NCBI GenBank assembly: GCA_947627215.1
Contig: CANQVD010000002.1
Coordinates: 62,001-126,000 of the forward strand
Source: an uncultured Eisenbergiella sp.
GTDB lineage: Bacteria; Bacillota; Clostridia; Lachnospirales; Lachnospiraceae
Direction: 5' to 3'
DNA: 64,000 nucleotides
Below, piece by piece: positions 1 to 14,796 of this stretch (positions are counted from its first letter, which is position 1; every line of letters begins with the position of its first letter). The notes beneath the pieces were generated by a model. The model had not been told where the DNA came from. It searched no databases and saw only the letters and a program-made list of their open reading frames with translations. The position numbers were made by a program, and so were the translations under genes.

Positions 1-1
1 C

Positions 2-874
<873 letters not shown>

Positions 875-936
875 GCCGGAAACGGCCGAAGCGGCGCTGC
901 GGGCGCTGCGGGAAATATTTGTAAAGGAGTGCCAAA

Positions 937-4845
<3,909 letters not shown>

Positions 4846-5206
4846 CGGAAAGCGGCGCCCTCTGCCGCGAAACCCCATCCGCGGGATCGGCGAACGGCCG
4901 CCGGCATGAGGGCCGGAGACGGGAATCCGCGGACAGACGGGGATAAAAACTGAAAAAATGCTTGACAAGGCATCCGGTTGCACGTATACTGGTATAGCAT
5001 GCACCCGGATGCCTTTCTTTTGTGCGTGATTGACGCCGGAACAGAGCGTTTCAGGCGTGCGGAGGACGATTCCTCCGGGAGCGGCTTTCCCCGTATTTGC
5101 GCCGCGGCGGCGGCCGTTCCGGGCGGGAATTTCTGGAAGCCGGATGCATAAGCGGGACGTTTCCGTCCACACTAGAATCAGGAAAAAACGCAGGAGGTGA
5201 AACAGA
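4846..5206 (+). other. rpoC-rpsL intergenic region
   Basis: 361 bases without a gene. A perfect 7-bp hairpin (4837-4843 with 4849-4855) straddles the rpoC stop but has no T-run, so it is not a convincing terminator. The region holds the strong rpsL promoter (separate entry) and a roughly 200-nt untranslated leader rich in G and C before the rpsL ribosome-binding site aggaggtg at 5192-5199. I see no open reading frame with a credible start in the leader. Confidence 0.6.
4962..4990 (+). promoter_or_regulatory. Vegetative promoter of rpsL-rpsG-fusA
   Basis: Exact -35 TTGACA at 4962-4967, a 17-bp spacer and -10 TATACT at 4985-4990, one base off the sigma-A consensus. A start near 4997 gives a leader of about 210 nt before rpsL. 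The str operon can therefore be transcribed independently of rpoBC. Confidence 0.85.
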
Positions 5207-5641
5207 ATGCCAACATTTAACCAGTTAGTAAGAAAAGGACGTCAGACCTCTGAAAAGAAGTCCACGGCGCCGGCTCTGCAGAGAGGCTACAACTCCCTTC
5301 ACAAGAAGGCGACGGACGCTTCCTCTCCCCAGAAAAGAGGCGTGTGCACGGCAGTTAAGACGACGACTCCTAAGAAGCCTAACTCCGCCCTCAGAAAGAT
5401 CGCCAGAGTACGTCTTTCCAACGGGATTGAAGTGACGAGCTACATTCCCGGGGAAGGCCACAATCTGCAGGAGCACTCCGTCGTGCTGATCAGAGGCGGT
5501 CGTGTGAAGGATCTCCCCGGTACGAGATACCACATCATCAGAGGTACCCTCGATACCGCCGGCGTTGCGAACAGACGTCAGGCCAGATCCAAATACGGCG
5601 CCAAGAGGCCGAAGGCCGGCAAGACCGCTGCCAAGAAATAA
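5207..5641 (+). CDS. rpsL: 30S ribosomal protein S12
   Basis: 144 residues. Begins [11 protein letters not shown] and carries the universally conserved decoding-centre loop [13 protein letters not shown] and the second loop [20 protein letters not shown]12 sits at the A-site interface of the 30S subunit and affects decoding accuracy; the first loop has Lys at the classical streptomycin-sensitivity position, so no resistance change is evident. ATG 5207 is preceded by caggaggtga. First gene of the str cluster, followed by rpsG after 168 bases. Confidence 0.98.
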   Translation: MPTFNQLVRKGRQTSEKKSTAPALQRGYNSLHKKATDASSPQKRGVCTAVKTTTPKKPNSALRKIARVRLSNGIEVTSYIPGEGHNLQEHSVVLIRGGRVKDLPGTRYHIIRGTLDTAGVANRRQARSKYGAKRPKAGKTAAKK

Positions 5642-5671
5642 CCGGCAGCCGCCGCAAGTACCACAAACGTA

Positions 5672-6280
<609 letters not shown>

Positions 6281-6281
6281 G

Positions 6282-6326
6282 GTCCGGCCGGCCGGACATG
6301 ACAGGGCCCGTTTGGCCTGGGCCCTG
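6282..6326 (+). promoter_or_regulatory. Paired hairpins between rpsG and fusA
   Basis: A perfect 16-base palindrome (6282-6297, GTCCGGCC/GGCCGGAC) is followed at once by an 8-bp stem with a 9-nt loop (CAGGGCCC 6302-6309 with GGGCCCTG 6319-6326). No T-run follows, so termination is unlikely. The second stem ends 4 nt before the fusA ribosome-binding site region, so an effect on fusA translation or mRNA processing is possible. Confidence 0.5.
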
Positions 6327-6344
6327 ATTTGAGGAGGAAATATT

Positions 6345-8462
6345 TTGGCTGGAAGAGATTATCCGTTGGAGAGGACCAGAAACATTGGCATCATGGCTCA
6401 CATCGACGCAGGCAAGACCACTCTGACAGAGCGTATTCTTTACTACACCGGCGTGAATTACAAGATCGGCGATACCCATGAGGGCACCGCGACAATGGAC
6501 TGGATGGAGCAGGAGCAGGAGAGAGGCATTACCATCACCTCCGCCGCGACCACCTGTCACTGGACTCACGAAGAATTTACCAAAAAACAGCCAGGCGCAC
6601 TGGAACACCGTATCAACATCATCGATACGCCCGGACATGTGGATTTCACCGTAGAGGTGGAGCGCTCTCTGCGCGTGCTGGATGGTGCGGTGGGCGTGTT
6701 CTGCGCGAAGGGCGGCGTTGAGCCTCAGTCTGAGAACGTTTGGCGTCAGGCTGACACCTATAACGTTCCCCGTATGGCATTTATCAACAAGATGGACATC
6801 ATGGGCGCCAATTTCTTCGGCGCCGTGGATCAGATCCGGACCAGATTGGGAAAGAACGCGATCATCCTGCAGCTTCCCATCGGCAAAGAGGATACTTTTC
6901 GGGGTATCGTAGACCTGTTTGAGAAAAAAGCCTACATCTATAATGATGAAAAGGGCGAGGATATCTTCGTGGTCGATGTGCCGGAGGACATGCAGGACGA
7001 TGTGGAACTGTACCGCACCGAGCTGGTGGAGAAGATCTGCGAGCTGGACGACGATCTGATGATGCGCTATCTGGAAGGGGAAGAGCCTTCCGTGGAGGAG
7101 ATGAAGGCGATCTTGCGGAAGGCCACCTGCGAATGCACGGCGATTCCCGTATGCTGCGGCTCCGCCTATCGCAACAAGGGCGTACAGAAGCTTCTGGACG
7201 CGATCATCGATTATATGCCGGCACCTACCGATATCCCTTCGATCAAGGGCGTCGATCTGGACGGCAATGAAGTGGAGCGGCACTCTTCCGATGAGGAGCC
7301 GTTTTCCGCGCTGGCTTTCAAGATCATGGCGGATCCCTTTGTCGGCAAGCTGGCGTATTTCCGCGTATATTCCGGCACGCTGAACTCCGGTTCTTACGTG
7401 CTGAACGCGACGAAGGACAAAAAAGAGCGTGTGGGACGTATCCTGCAGATGCATGCCAACAAGCGGATGGAGCTGGACAAGGTGTATTCCGGCGATATCG
7501 CGGCGGCCGTAGGGTTCAAGTTCACCACGACGGGCGACACGATCTGCGACGAGCAGCACCCGGTGATCTTGGAGTCCATGGAGTTCCCGGAGCCGGTCAT
7601 CGAGCTGGCGATCGAGCCCAAGACCAAGGCCGGTCAGGACAAGATGGGCATCGCGCTGGCGAAGCTGGCAGAAGAGGATCCTACCTTCAGGGCCCATACG
7701 GATCCGGAGACGGGCCAGACCATCATCGCCGGCATGGGCGAGCTGCATCTGGAGATCATCGTGGACCGTCTGCTGCGCGAGTTCAAGGTCGAGGCCAATG
7801 TGGGTGCGCCTCAGGTCGCCTACAAGGAAACCTTTACCAAGGCTGTGGATGTGGACAGCAAGTATGCGAGACAGTCCGGCGGCCGCGGACAGTACGGTCA
7901 CTGTAAGGTGAAGTTCGAGCCCATGGACCCCAACGGCGAAGAGACCTTCAAATTCGAATCCACCGTCGTGGGCGGCGCGATCCCGAAGGAATACATTCCC
8001 GCTGTGGGCGAAGGCATCGAGGAAGCGACCAGGGCGGGTATCCTGGGCGGGTTCCCGGTGCTGGGCGTGCACGCCAATGTGTATGACGGTTCCTATCATG
8101 AGGTCGACTCTTCCGAAATGGCGTTCCATATCGCCGGTTCCATGGCGTTCAAGGATGCGATGAAGCAGGCGAATCCGGTGCTTTTGGAGCCCATCATGAA
8201 GGTGGAAGTGACGATGCCCGAGGAATATATGGGCGATGTCATCGGCGATATCAATTCCCGCCGCGGACGCATCGAGGGCATGGAGGATATCGGCGGAGGC
8301 AAGATGGTCAAGGCCTATGTGCCGCTGGCCGAAATGTTCGGCTATTCCACCGATCTGCGCTCCAAGACGCAGGGGCGCGGCAACTATTCCATGTTCTTTG
8401 AGCGCTATGAACAGGTGCCGAAGAATGTGCAGGAGAAGGTGCTCGACACCAAGGGGAAATAA
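6345..8462 (+). CDS. fusA: Elongation factor G
   Basis: 705 residues. The GTPase drives translocation of tRNA and mRNA on the ribosome. The P-loop AHIDAGKTT is at residues 18-26, switch-region [11 protein letters not shown] follows, then DTPGHVDF and NKMD. Domain IV ([11 protein letters not shown]) and domain V are complete. The start is TTG 6345, 7 bases after gaggagg; the protein begins [21 protein letters not shown]. Use of TTG for so abundant a protein is mildly unusual. Located between rpsG and tuf in the str cluster. Confidence 0.98.
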   Translation: MAGRDYPLERTRNIGIMAHIDAGKTTLTERILYYTGVNYKIGDTHEGTATMDWMEQEQERGITITSAATTCHWTHEEFTKKQPGALEHRINIIDTPGHVDFTVEVERSLRVLDGAVGVFCAKGGVEPQSENVWRQADTYNVPRMAFINKMDIMGANFFGAVDQIRTRLGKNAIILQLPIGKEDTFRGIVDLFEKKAYIYNDEKGEDIFVVDVPEDMQDDVELYRTELVEKICELDDDLMMRYLEGEEPSVEEMKAILRKATCECTAIPVCCGSAYRNKGVQKLLDAIIDYMPAPTDIPSIKGVDLDGNEVERHSSDEEPFSALAFKIMADPFVGKLAYFRVYSGTLNSGSYVLNATKDKKERVGRILQMHANKRMELDKVYSGDIAAAVGFKFTTTGDTICDEQHPVILESMEFPEPVIELAIEPKTKAGQDKMGIALAKLAEEDPTFRAHTDPETGQTIIAGMGELHLEIIVDRLLREFKVEANVGAPQVAYKETFTKAVDVDSKYARQSGGRGQYGHCKVKFEPMDPNGEETFKFESTVVGGAIPKEYIPAVGEGIEEATRAGILGGFPVLGVHANVYDGSYHEVDSSEMAFHIAGSMAFKDAMKQANPVLLEPIMKVEVTMPEEYMGDVIGDINSRRGRIEGMEDIGGGKMVKAYVPLAEMFGYSTDLRSKTQGRGNYSMFFERYEQVPKNVQEKVLDTKGK

Positions 8463-8510
8463 TGCAAAAATGCCCGGTATTTTCCGCGGCGGCGGACCGG
8501 ACCGAAGGAT

Positions 8511-8538
8511 GCCGGCCGGCGGAGGCAAAATGCCGGGA
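8511..8538 (+). repeat. Interspersed intergenic repeat, copy 1
   Basis: A 28-base GC-rich element ending GGCAAAATGCCGGGA. It matches a 27-base element at 16505-16531 at 26 of 28 aligned positions, and the last 15 bases are identical. The core GGCA-AAA-TGCC is a small inverted repeat. Both copies lie in intergenic DNA. Confidence 0.55.
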
Positions 8539-8550
8539 TTCAGTCGGATT

Positions 8551-8578
8551 TTGCCGGGAAATCGTTCTTTCCCGGTAA
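8551..8578 (+). other. Hairpin in fusA-tuf spacer
   Basis: TTGCCGGGAAA (8551-8561) pairs with TTTCCCGGTAA (8568-8578) through 11 bp including one G-U, leaving a 6-nt loop. No T-run follows on the plus strand, so it is at best a weak terminator for fusA transcripts before the tuf promoter. Confidence 0.4.
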
Positions 8579-8586
8579 AATAGGAC

Positions 8587-8615
8587 TTGAAAATACAGCT
8601 ATTATCGAATATAAT
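8587..8615 (+). promoter_or_regulatory. Vegetative promoter of tuf
   Basis: TTGAAA at 8587-8592, 17-bp spacer, exact TATAAT at 8610-8615. It gives a leader of roughly 45 nt to ATG 8670. This lets tuf be expressed at a higher level than fusA. Confidence 0.85.
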
Positions 8616-8669
8616 CATAAATAGCTGATTTAAAAAACAATTTTTCTTGTTTAAGGAGGATTACCAACA

Positions 8670-9857
<1,188 letters not shown>

Positions 9858-9886
9858 TCGAAGGAAACGCGGTAAATACGATCATC

Positions 9887-9923
9887 AAAAAGGGCTTTCG
9901 GACTATGTCCGGAAGCCTTTTCC
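9887..9923 (+). terminator. Intrinsic terminator after tuf
   Basis: AAAAGGGCTTTCGGA pairs with TCCGGAAGCCTTTT across a 5-nt loop, with one bulged G and one G-U. The 3' arm ends in a short T-run (9918-9921). It closes the str transcription unit. Confidence 0.7.
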
Positions 9924-9950
9924 GTTGAACCCGCAAAAGGAGGAAAAATC

Positions 9951-10835
9951 ATGAGACAGATCCTGAAAATTGCCCTGCTTCAGATAGCGCCCTGCGCCAC
10001 CCTGCAGGAAAACGGGGAAAAGGGGATCGCGTGCTGCCGGCAGGCAAAGCAGATGGGCGCGGACATCGCGCTGTTTCCGGAGATGTGGAGCAGCGGCTAT
10101 CGGATCTACGGACGCCCCGCAGAAGAGTGGAAGGCGGAGGCTGTGGAACCGGACGGCGGTTTCGTCCGCACGTTCGGCGCTCTCGCCGGAGAACTCGGCA
10201 TGGCGATCGGCATCACATTTCTGGAAAAGACCGGGGGAGATCCGCGCAATACGATGGTCCTTTTTGATCGGTTCGGGGAGAGAAAGCTGACTTATGCCAA
10301 GGTGCACACCTGTGATTTTGATGCGGAACGGAATCTGACGCCGGGAGAGGACTTTTATGTCGCCGATCTGGACACGGAATGCGGCCCGCTGAAGGTGGGC
10401 GCCATGATCTGTTATGACCGGGAATTTCCGGAAAGCGCCCGTATCCTGATGCTGAAGGGCGCGGAGCTGATCCTGGTCCCCAACGCCTGTCCCATGGAGA
10501 TCAACCGGCTTTCCCAACTGCGCGCCAGAGCGTATGAAAATATGACGGCGATCGCCACCTGCAATTATCCGGAAACGGTTCCGGACTGCCAGGGCCGCTC
10601 CAGCGTATTTGACGGCGTGGCCTATCTGCCGGAACTGAGCGGTTCCCGGGACACCTGTATCCTGCTGGCGGATGGAAAAGAGGGCGTTTATCTGGCGGAG
10701 CTTGACCTGGCGCGGCTGCGCCGGTACCGCGAAACCGAAGTGCATGGAAACGCGTACCGGCACCCGAAGAAATATGGGATCCTGACGGAAACACGGATCG
10801 AAGCGCCTTTTATCCGGGAGGATTACCGGGAATAG
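9951..10835 (+). CDS. Carbon-nitrogen hydrolase (nitrilase superfamily)
   Basis: 294 residues. The superfamily's Glu-Lys-Cys catalytic triad is visible: Glu44 in LFPEMWSSGY, Lys117 in YAKVHTCDF and Cys154 in MICYDREFPESAR. Members cleave non-peptide C-N bonds (amidases, N-carbamoyl-amine hydrolases, omega-amidases); the substrate cannot be read from the sequence. No signal peptide, so cytoplasmic. ATG 9951 follows aaaggagg. Its stop is only 8 bases from the stop of the convergent kdgK-like gene, so its transcript must run antisense into that gene. Confidence 0.85.
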   Translation: MRQILKIALLQIAPCATLQENGEKGIACCRQAKQMGADIALFPEMWSSGYRIYGRPAEEWKAEAVEPDGGFVRTFGALAGELGMAIGITFLEKTGGDPRNTMVLFDRFGERKLTYAKVHTCDFDAERNLTPGEDFYVADLDTECGPLKVGAMICYDREFPESARILMLKGAELILVPNACPMEINRLSQLRARAYENMTAIATCNYPETVPDCQGRSSVFDGVAYLPELSGSRDTCILLADGKEGVYLAELDLARLRRYRETEVHGNAYRHPKKYGILTETRIEAPFIREDYRE

Positions 10836-10843
10836 TCCGGCCG

Positions 10844-11932
10844 TTACCGCTTGATATCGTAGTTCATGTTCATCAGGTTGCGGATGGTGGCTGCGTCGTC
10901 GGTAATATTGGCATCACCGTGGATGGTGTGTTTGATGACGCTGCTGGCCACGGCGAAGTTGATCATGTCCATCGGGCGGTACTGGTGGATCATCGCGTAG
11001 ATCAGACCCGCCGCAAAAGCGTCGCCGCCGCCCACCCGGTCCAGAATATTGAAGGTGAAAAGACGGCTTTCAAAGGTATGGCCCTCGAACCACATGAACG
11101 CTTTCAGGCTGTTCTCGCTGCCGCTGTGGGCGTAGCGCACGTGACGGGCGATGCATTTGAGATTCGGATAGCGCTCCACAAAGGCGCGGAAAATTTCATC
11201 CTGCTGTTCGTAGGAGGGCTGCAGCGGTACGCCGTCCTTCCAGTCGCCCTTGCTGTGGTCGGCATCGTCCTTCCAGAGATGGTAGGGCTCGATGCCCAGC
11301 AGCACATCCACATAGGGCAGGCATTGCGTACAGAAATCCCTGGCCTCGTCCCAGGTCCAGAGGGCGCTGCGGAAGTTGCCGTCAAAGCTTACCGTCAGGC
11401 CCAGTTCCTTCGCGGTTTTCAGACAGTCCAGAATGAACTGGCCGCAGCTCGGGCTGAGAGCGGGCGTGATGCCGCTTAAGTGCACCCAGTTGTATTCCGC
11501 CAGCAGCGCTTTCAGATCCACCTTGCTGAAATCGTACTCGGTGATGGCGCTGTGCTTGCGGTCATAAATGACCTTGCTGGCACGGATGCCGTAGCCGGTT
11601 TCCAGATAATAGGTGCCCAGCCGGTGAGAGGGCGTCTCCTCGGGTGTGCTCAGGATCATGGGCGTACAGTGGACGTCGTTGCTGCGCAGCATGCGGATCG
11701 CGCTTTTGCCGATGCTGTTGTTGGGCACTACGGAAAAGAAGGTGCTGTCCACGCCCAGATTGGCCAGCGCCAGCGCGATATTGGCTTCGCTGCCGCCGTA
11801 GCTTGCCTCGAAGGTGCTCGCCATGCGAAGCTTTTCATAATTTGGCGGTGTCAGGCGGAGCATGATTTCTCCGATCGCCAGGAATCTGGCGGAATCGCTG
11901 TCGTGTTGGAGCAAAGGATTGCGGTTTTCCAT
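10844..11932 (-). CDS. kdgK: PfkB-family sugar kinase, probable 2-dehydro-3-deoxygluconokinase
   Basis: 362 residues from ATG 11932, which has caggggg 7 bases upstream; an in-frame ATG 11 codons earlier lacks a ribosome-binding site. The N-terminal PfkB motif GGSEANIALALANLG binds sugar, and the C-terminal DRVGGGDAFAAG holds the anion hole and catalytic Asp. Overall pattern (AIGEIMLRLTPP start, NFRSALW, GIEP) resembles KDG kinases, which phosphorylate 2-keto-3-deoxygluconate from hexuronate or pectin breakdown. Other PfkB substrates are possible. It has its own promoter and a palindrome at the predicted start site. Confidence 0.75.
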   Translation of the reverse strand: MENRNPLLQHDSDSARFLAIGEIMLRLTPPNYEKLRMASTFEASYGGSEANIALALANLGVDSTFFSVVPNNSIGKSAIRMLRSNDVHCTPMILSTPEETPSHRLGTYYLETGYGIRASKVIYDRKHSAITEYDFSKVDLKALLAEYNWVHLSGITPALSPSCGQFILDCLKTAKELGLTVSFDGNFRSALWTWDEARDFCTQCLPYVDVLLGIEPYHLWKDDADHSKGDWKDGVPLQPSYEQQDEIFRAFVERYPNLKCIARHVRYAHSGSENSLKAFMWFEGHTFESRLFTFNILDRVGGGDAFAAGLIYAMIHQYRPMDMINFAVASSVIKHTIHGDANITDDAATIRNLMNMNYDIKR

Positions 11933-11973
11933 CGTATGACCCCCTGTCTTTCGTGCAGTGTACATGAATGAAG

Positions 11974-12003
11974 GCTGATGACTTCGTCATCAGCTTTTAT
12001 TTT
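11974..12003 (+). terminator. Perfect 9-bp hairpin with plus-strand T-run, upstream of kdgK
   Basis: GCTGATGAC (11974-11982), loop TTC, GTCATCAGC (11986-11994), then TTTTATTTT on the plus strand. This fits an intrinsic terminator for plus-strand transcripts, presumably the long antisense read from the nitrilase gene. The same palindrome covers the predicted start of kdgK transcription on the minus strand, so it could also be an operator. Confidence 0.6.
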
Positions 12004-12027
12004 ATCAAAAACGGCGGCACAACTCAA
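11999..12027 (-). promoter_or_regulatory. Promoter of kdgK-like gene
   Basis: On the minus strand: TTGAGT (12027-12022), 17-bp spacer, TAAAAT (12004-11999). The predicted start is near 11992, inside the adjacent 9-bp palindrome. Confidence 0.65.
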
Positions 12028-12096
12028 GAATTCGCGGGAAAATCCCCCCCAAAAACCTGTAAAATTCTGAAAAAAGATCCGGAAGGCGAAAAATAC

Positions 12097-12126
12097 TTGA
12101 CAGCGCGTGTCTAACAGCATTAGAAT
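12097..12126 (+). promoter_or_regulatory. Promoter of blaI-M56 operon
   Basis: Exact TTGACA at 12097-12102, an 18-bp spacer and TAGAAT at 12121-12126. The -10 overlaps the right half of the upstream operator, so repressor binding would block polymerase. Confidence 0.75.
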
Positions 12127-12152
12127 AATAAATGTCTAATAATATTAGACAT
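12110..12152 (+). promoter_or_regulatory. Tandem BlaI-type operators
   Basis: Two dyads share the half-site TCTAA/TTAGA with the same 15-bp outer span: 12110-12124 and 12135-12149. The second extends to a perfect 9-3-9 palindrome (ATGTCTAAT, AAT, ATTAGACAT; 12132-12152). Their centres are 25 bp apart. The first overlaps the -10 and the second covers the transcription start. BlaI/MecI repressors bind such paired dyads, usually built on TACA/TGTA; this variant half-site is specific to this locus as far as I can see. Confidence 0.75.
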
Positions 12153-12202
12153 TAACTGCGCAGAAAAGACGAAAAGGAAAAAAAGAAAGCGGGGAAGACA
12201 GG

Positions 12203-12577
12203 ATGGATCCGTATAAGCTGGGAGAAATGGAAGAGCGGCTGGCGCGTCTGATCTGGGAAAACGCGCCGGTGCGGACCGGAGAATTGACGCGGCTGTGCGA
12301 GCAGGCGTTTTCGTGGAAGCGGACGACGACATATACGATGTTGAAGCGGCTGTGCGACAGGGGACTTTTTGCCAATGAAAGCGGCACGGTGGTGGTGCGC
12401 ACGGCGGAGGCGGATTTTCGGGCGGCGCAGGGGCAGCAGTTCCTGGAGGAGACCTTCGGGGGATCCCTGCCCGGCTTTCTGGCGGCCTTTTCCAGGAGGC
12501 AGAAGCTGCGGGATAAGGATATCGCCGCATTGAAAGCGCTGATCGATGCGTATGAGGAGGGGCAGGAGGATGCATGA
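12203..12577 (+). CDS. BlaI/MecI-family transcriptional repressor
   Basis: 124 residues. Winged-helix N-terminal domain with the family pattern EMEERLARLIWENAP and recognition segment WKRTTTYTMLKRLCDRG; the C-terminal helices give dimerisation and carry the proteolytic inactivation site in characterised relatives. It lies immediately upstream of, and overlaps, an M56 metallopeptidase gene, the classical repressor-sensor pairing. Paired operators sit in its promoter, so autorepression is expected. Start ATG 12203 follows a purine-rich ggggaagacagg. The regulated targets beyond this operon are unknown; no beta-lactamase gene is nearby. Confidence 0.88.
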   Translation: MDPYKLGEMEERLARLIWENAPVRTGELTRLCEQAFSWKRTTTYTMLKRLCDRGLFANESGTVVVRTAEADFRAAQGQQFLEETFGGSLPGFLAAFSRRQKLRDKDIAALKALIDAYEEGQEDA

Positions 12578-14726
12578 GATGGTTTTTGAGGAAATGCTGG
12601 AGCGCTGGTTCATCCGGATCCTGAACATGAGCCTCACCGCTTCGCTGGCGGTCCTGGCGGTGCTGCTGCTTCGATTTTGCCTGAAAAAGCAGCCGAAGGT
12701 GTATTCCTATGCGCTGTGGGCGGTGGTGCTGTTCCGGCTGCTCTGTCCTGTCTCCTTCTCTTTGCCGTTTTCCTTTCTGGGATTTCTGCGGAATGTGCCG
12801 GTGAGCGGAGGCGAGCTCACCTATATTCCGGAGGAGATCGGTCTGATGCGGGAGCCGGAGATATATCTGCCCAGCGCTGCGGTCAGCCGGGCCGTGAGCG
12901 GATCGCTGCCGCGGGGAAATGTGTATGCCTCCGCCAATCCGCTGCAGGTCTATCTGTTCCTCGGGGCGGCGGTATGGCTTTTCGGAGCTGCCGTCATGCT
13001 GCTGTACGGCGCGGTTTCCTATGGCAGGCTTTTGTGCCGGCTGCGGTTTGCCGGTTCCGTGCACGGCATCGCCGGGACCCGCGTTTATATGCTGAAAAAT
13101 CTGGAGATGCCTTTTGTGTGCGGGCTGTTTCGGCCCCGGGTCTATCTGCCGGAGGATCTGACAGAGGAAGAACGGGAGTACATTCTGCTGCATGAGGAGA
13201 TCCACATTCGTCGGGGCGATCCGATCACCCGGACGCTGGGCTATGCGGCGCTCTGCCTGCATTGGTTCAACCCATTTGTCTGGCTGGCCTGGCGGCTTTC
13301 CGCGCGGGATATGGAGCGTTCCTGTGACGAGGCGGTGATCGGACGGCTGGGACAGGAGAAAAAGAAAGCGTATTCCAGATCCCTCCTGGCGTTTGCTTCG
13401 GGAAAACGCCGGGCCTCGGGGATGCCGCTGGCCTTTGGGGAAGGGGATACGGGCAGCCGGATCCGGAACATACTCCGGTATCGGAAGCCGGCGTTTGCGG
13501 TTGCCTGCACCGTGACGGTGATCTGTGCCGTGTTGGCCTGCGTCCTGCTGGTCAATCCGAAAGCGCCCGGTTCCGGGGCGGAGCTGTCCGCCGGAGAAGC
13601 GCGTACGGAAACAGAGGCATTATCGCCAAATGGAGAAGCGCGCGCGGAGACGGAGACCGGAATGCCCGGGGAAGTCGGAACAGAGGCCGCGGAAGTTGGG
13701 AACGGAACGACCGGGGCAGAGCCTGAAACGACCGGGACAGAAGCCGGCGCGTCCATGACAGTGGAACCGGCGGACAGGGAGCCCGCGGCGGACGCACAGA
13801 AGGGTACGGCTGCCGATGATCCCACATTCGCACAGTTGATGGCCGGAGAGCGCGACGGCGTGATCCGGATGGCGGTCCGGTCGCTTTCCAGAAGCGCCCG
13901 CTGCTTTGACCGGTATGTGAACCCGGATTTTCCGGAAACCGGGCAGCCCGGAGATATCATGCTGGCGGAGGACTGCGTTTTTCTGGCGAACTATGAAATG
14001 GACCGGATCGATTATCGGGAAGTGGACTTTGACACCTTCGCGGATCTGATGGCGGGACAGGATGAATACCTGAACCGGGCCTGCACGCTCACCTTTCGGG
14101 ACGGTCTGGTGACGGAGGCCGCGCTGGAGAGCGCCCTGGAGCCCTACGGCATCACCTTTTCCCCGAAAACGGAGTGGGAGTTCGAACGGTTCCTGGAGCG
14201 GGGCGGGGAAGAGGACCTGCGGGAGAGAGGAAGCCTTCTGGGAACCTACCGGGCGGACCTTTCCGATGCCGCCGGAGAGGAACGGGCGGAGATCCGCGTG
14301 GGAGAAGAGCAGACGGAGGCCGCGGTACTGTTCTATGGGGAAAAAGGGGATCTTTTGTACGCAGAGACCGCGAATACCAGCCGGGCCGGCTGGAACAACA
14401 TTTATCTGGGCCGAACGGAAACGGGGGATTTTCTGCTGACCGTTCATATCGAGGACCGGGAAGCGTTCGGCGTTTATACGTATGAGGCTTTTCGCCTGAG
14501 GGAAGAGGGCGGAATCGCGCAGATTGCGGGTTCCTCCTTTGAGTGGGGAGGTCTTTATCAGTACGATGACGGACGGTTCCGCCAGTGGGCGGACGGACTG
14601 GAGCGGTATCTGGGGAGCAGTTTTCTGCTGCTGTCCAGCCAGGAAGCGGAATTTCGGACCGGAGAAGAGACGGAGATCGGCGCGGATCTGGAGCGTTACG
14701 GCTATGATGCACTGCGGATCCGGTGA
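12570..14726 (+). CDS. M56-family (BlaR1/MecR1-like) membrane metallopeptidase with unusual C-terminal sensor
   Basis: About 718 residues from ATG 12570, overlapping blaI by 8 bases; ATG 12579 has slightly better spacing to aggagg and is an alternative. Hydrophobic segments lie near residues 20-36, 44-65, 125-145 and 310-330. Zinc motif HEEIH is at residues 208-212 (LLHEEIHIRRGD), then the downstream ERSCDEAVIGRLG. In BlaR1 the extracellular domain is a penicillin-binding module; here it is replaced by a roughly 100-residue Glu/Thr/Ala/Gly-rich linker and a domain of about 290 residues in which I see no SxxK/KTG transpeptidase pattern. So the inducer is probably not a beta-lactam. Confidence 0.82.
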   Translation: MHEMVFEEMLERWFIRILNMSLTASLAVLAVLLLRFCLKKQPKVYSYALWAVVLFRLLCPVSFSLPFSFLGFLRNVPVSGGELTYIPEEIGLMREPEIYLPSAAVSRAVSGSLPRGNVYASANPLQVYLFLGAAVWLFGAAVMLLYGAVSYGRLLCRLRFAGSVHGIAGTRVYMLKNLEMPFVCGLFRPRVYLPEDLTEEEREYILLHEEIHIRRGDPITRTLGYAALCLHWFNPFVWLAWRLSARDMERSCDEAVIGRLGQEKKKAYSRSLLAFASGKRRASGMPLAFGEGDTGSRIRNILRYRKPAFAVACTVTVICAVLACVLLVNPKAPGSGAELSAGEARTETEALSPNGEARAETETGMPGEVGTEAAEVGNGTTGAEPETTGTEAGASMTVEPADREPAADAQKGTAADDPTFAQLMAGERDGVIRMAVRSLSRSARCFDRYVNPDFPETGQPGDIMLAEDCVFLANYEMDRIDYREVDFDTFADLMAGQDEYLNRACTLTFRDGLVTEAALESALEPYGITFSPKTEWEFERFLERGGEEDLRERGSLLGTYRADLSDAAGEERAEIRVGEEQTEAAVLFYGEKGDLLYAETANTSRAGWNNIYLGRTETGDFLLTVHIEDREAFGVYTYEAFRLREEGGIAQIAGSSFEWGGLYQYDDGRFRQWADGLERYLGSSFLLLSSQEAEFRTGEETEIGADLERYGYDALRIR

Positions 14727-14759
14727 GAAGCAGCGGCAGGCCGGTGAGAACGGCTCCCG

Positions 14760-14778
14760 CAGCGGGTCAGACCCGCTG
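14760..14778. other. Hairpin between convergent genes
   Basis: CAGCGGGT (14760-14767), loop CAG, ACCCGCTG (14771-14778): a perfect 8-bp stem in the 70-base gap between the M56 gene and the convergent MATE gene. No T-run on either strand, so termination is uncertain. Confidence 0.35.
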
Positions 14779-14796
14779 TGCCCGTCCCACGCGCCG

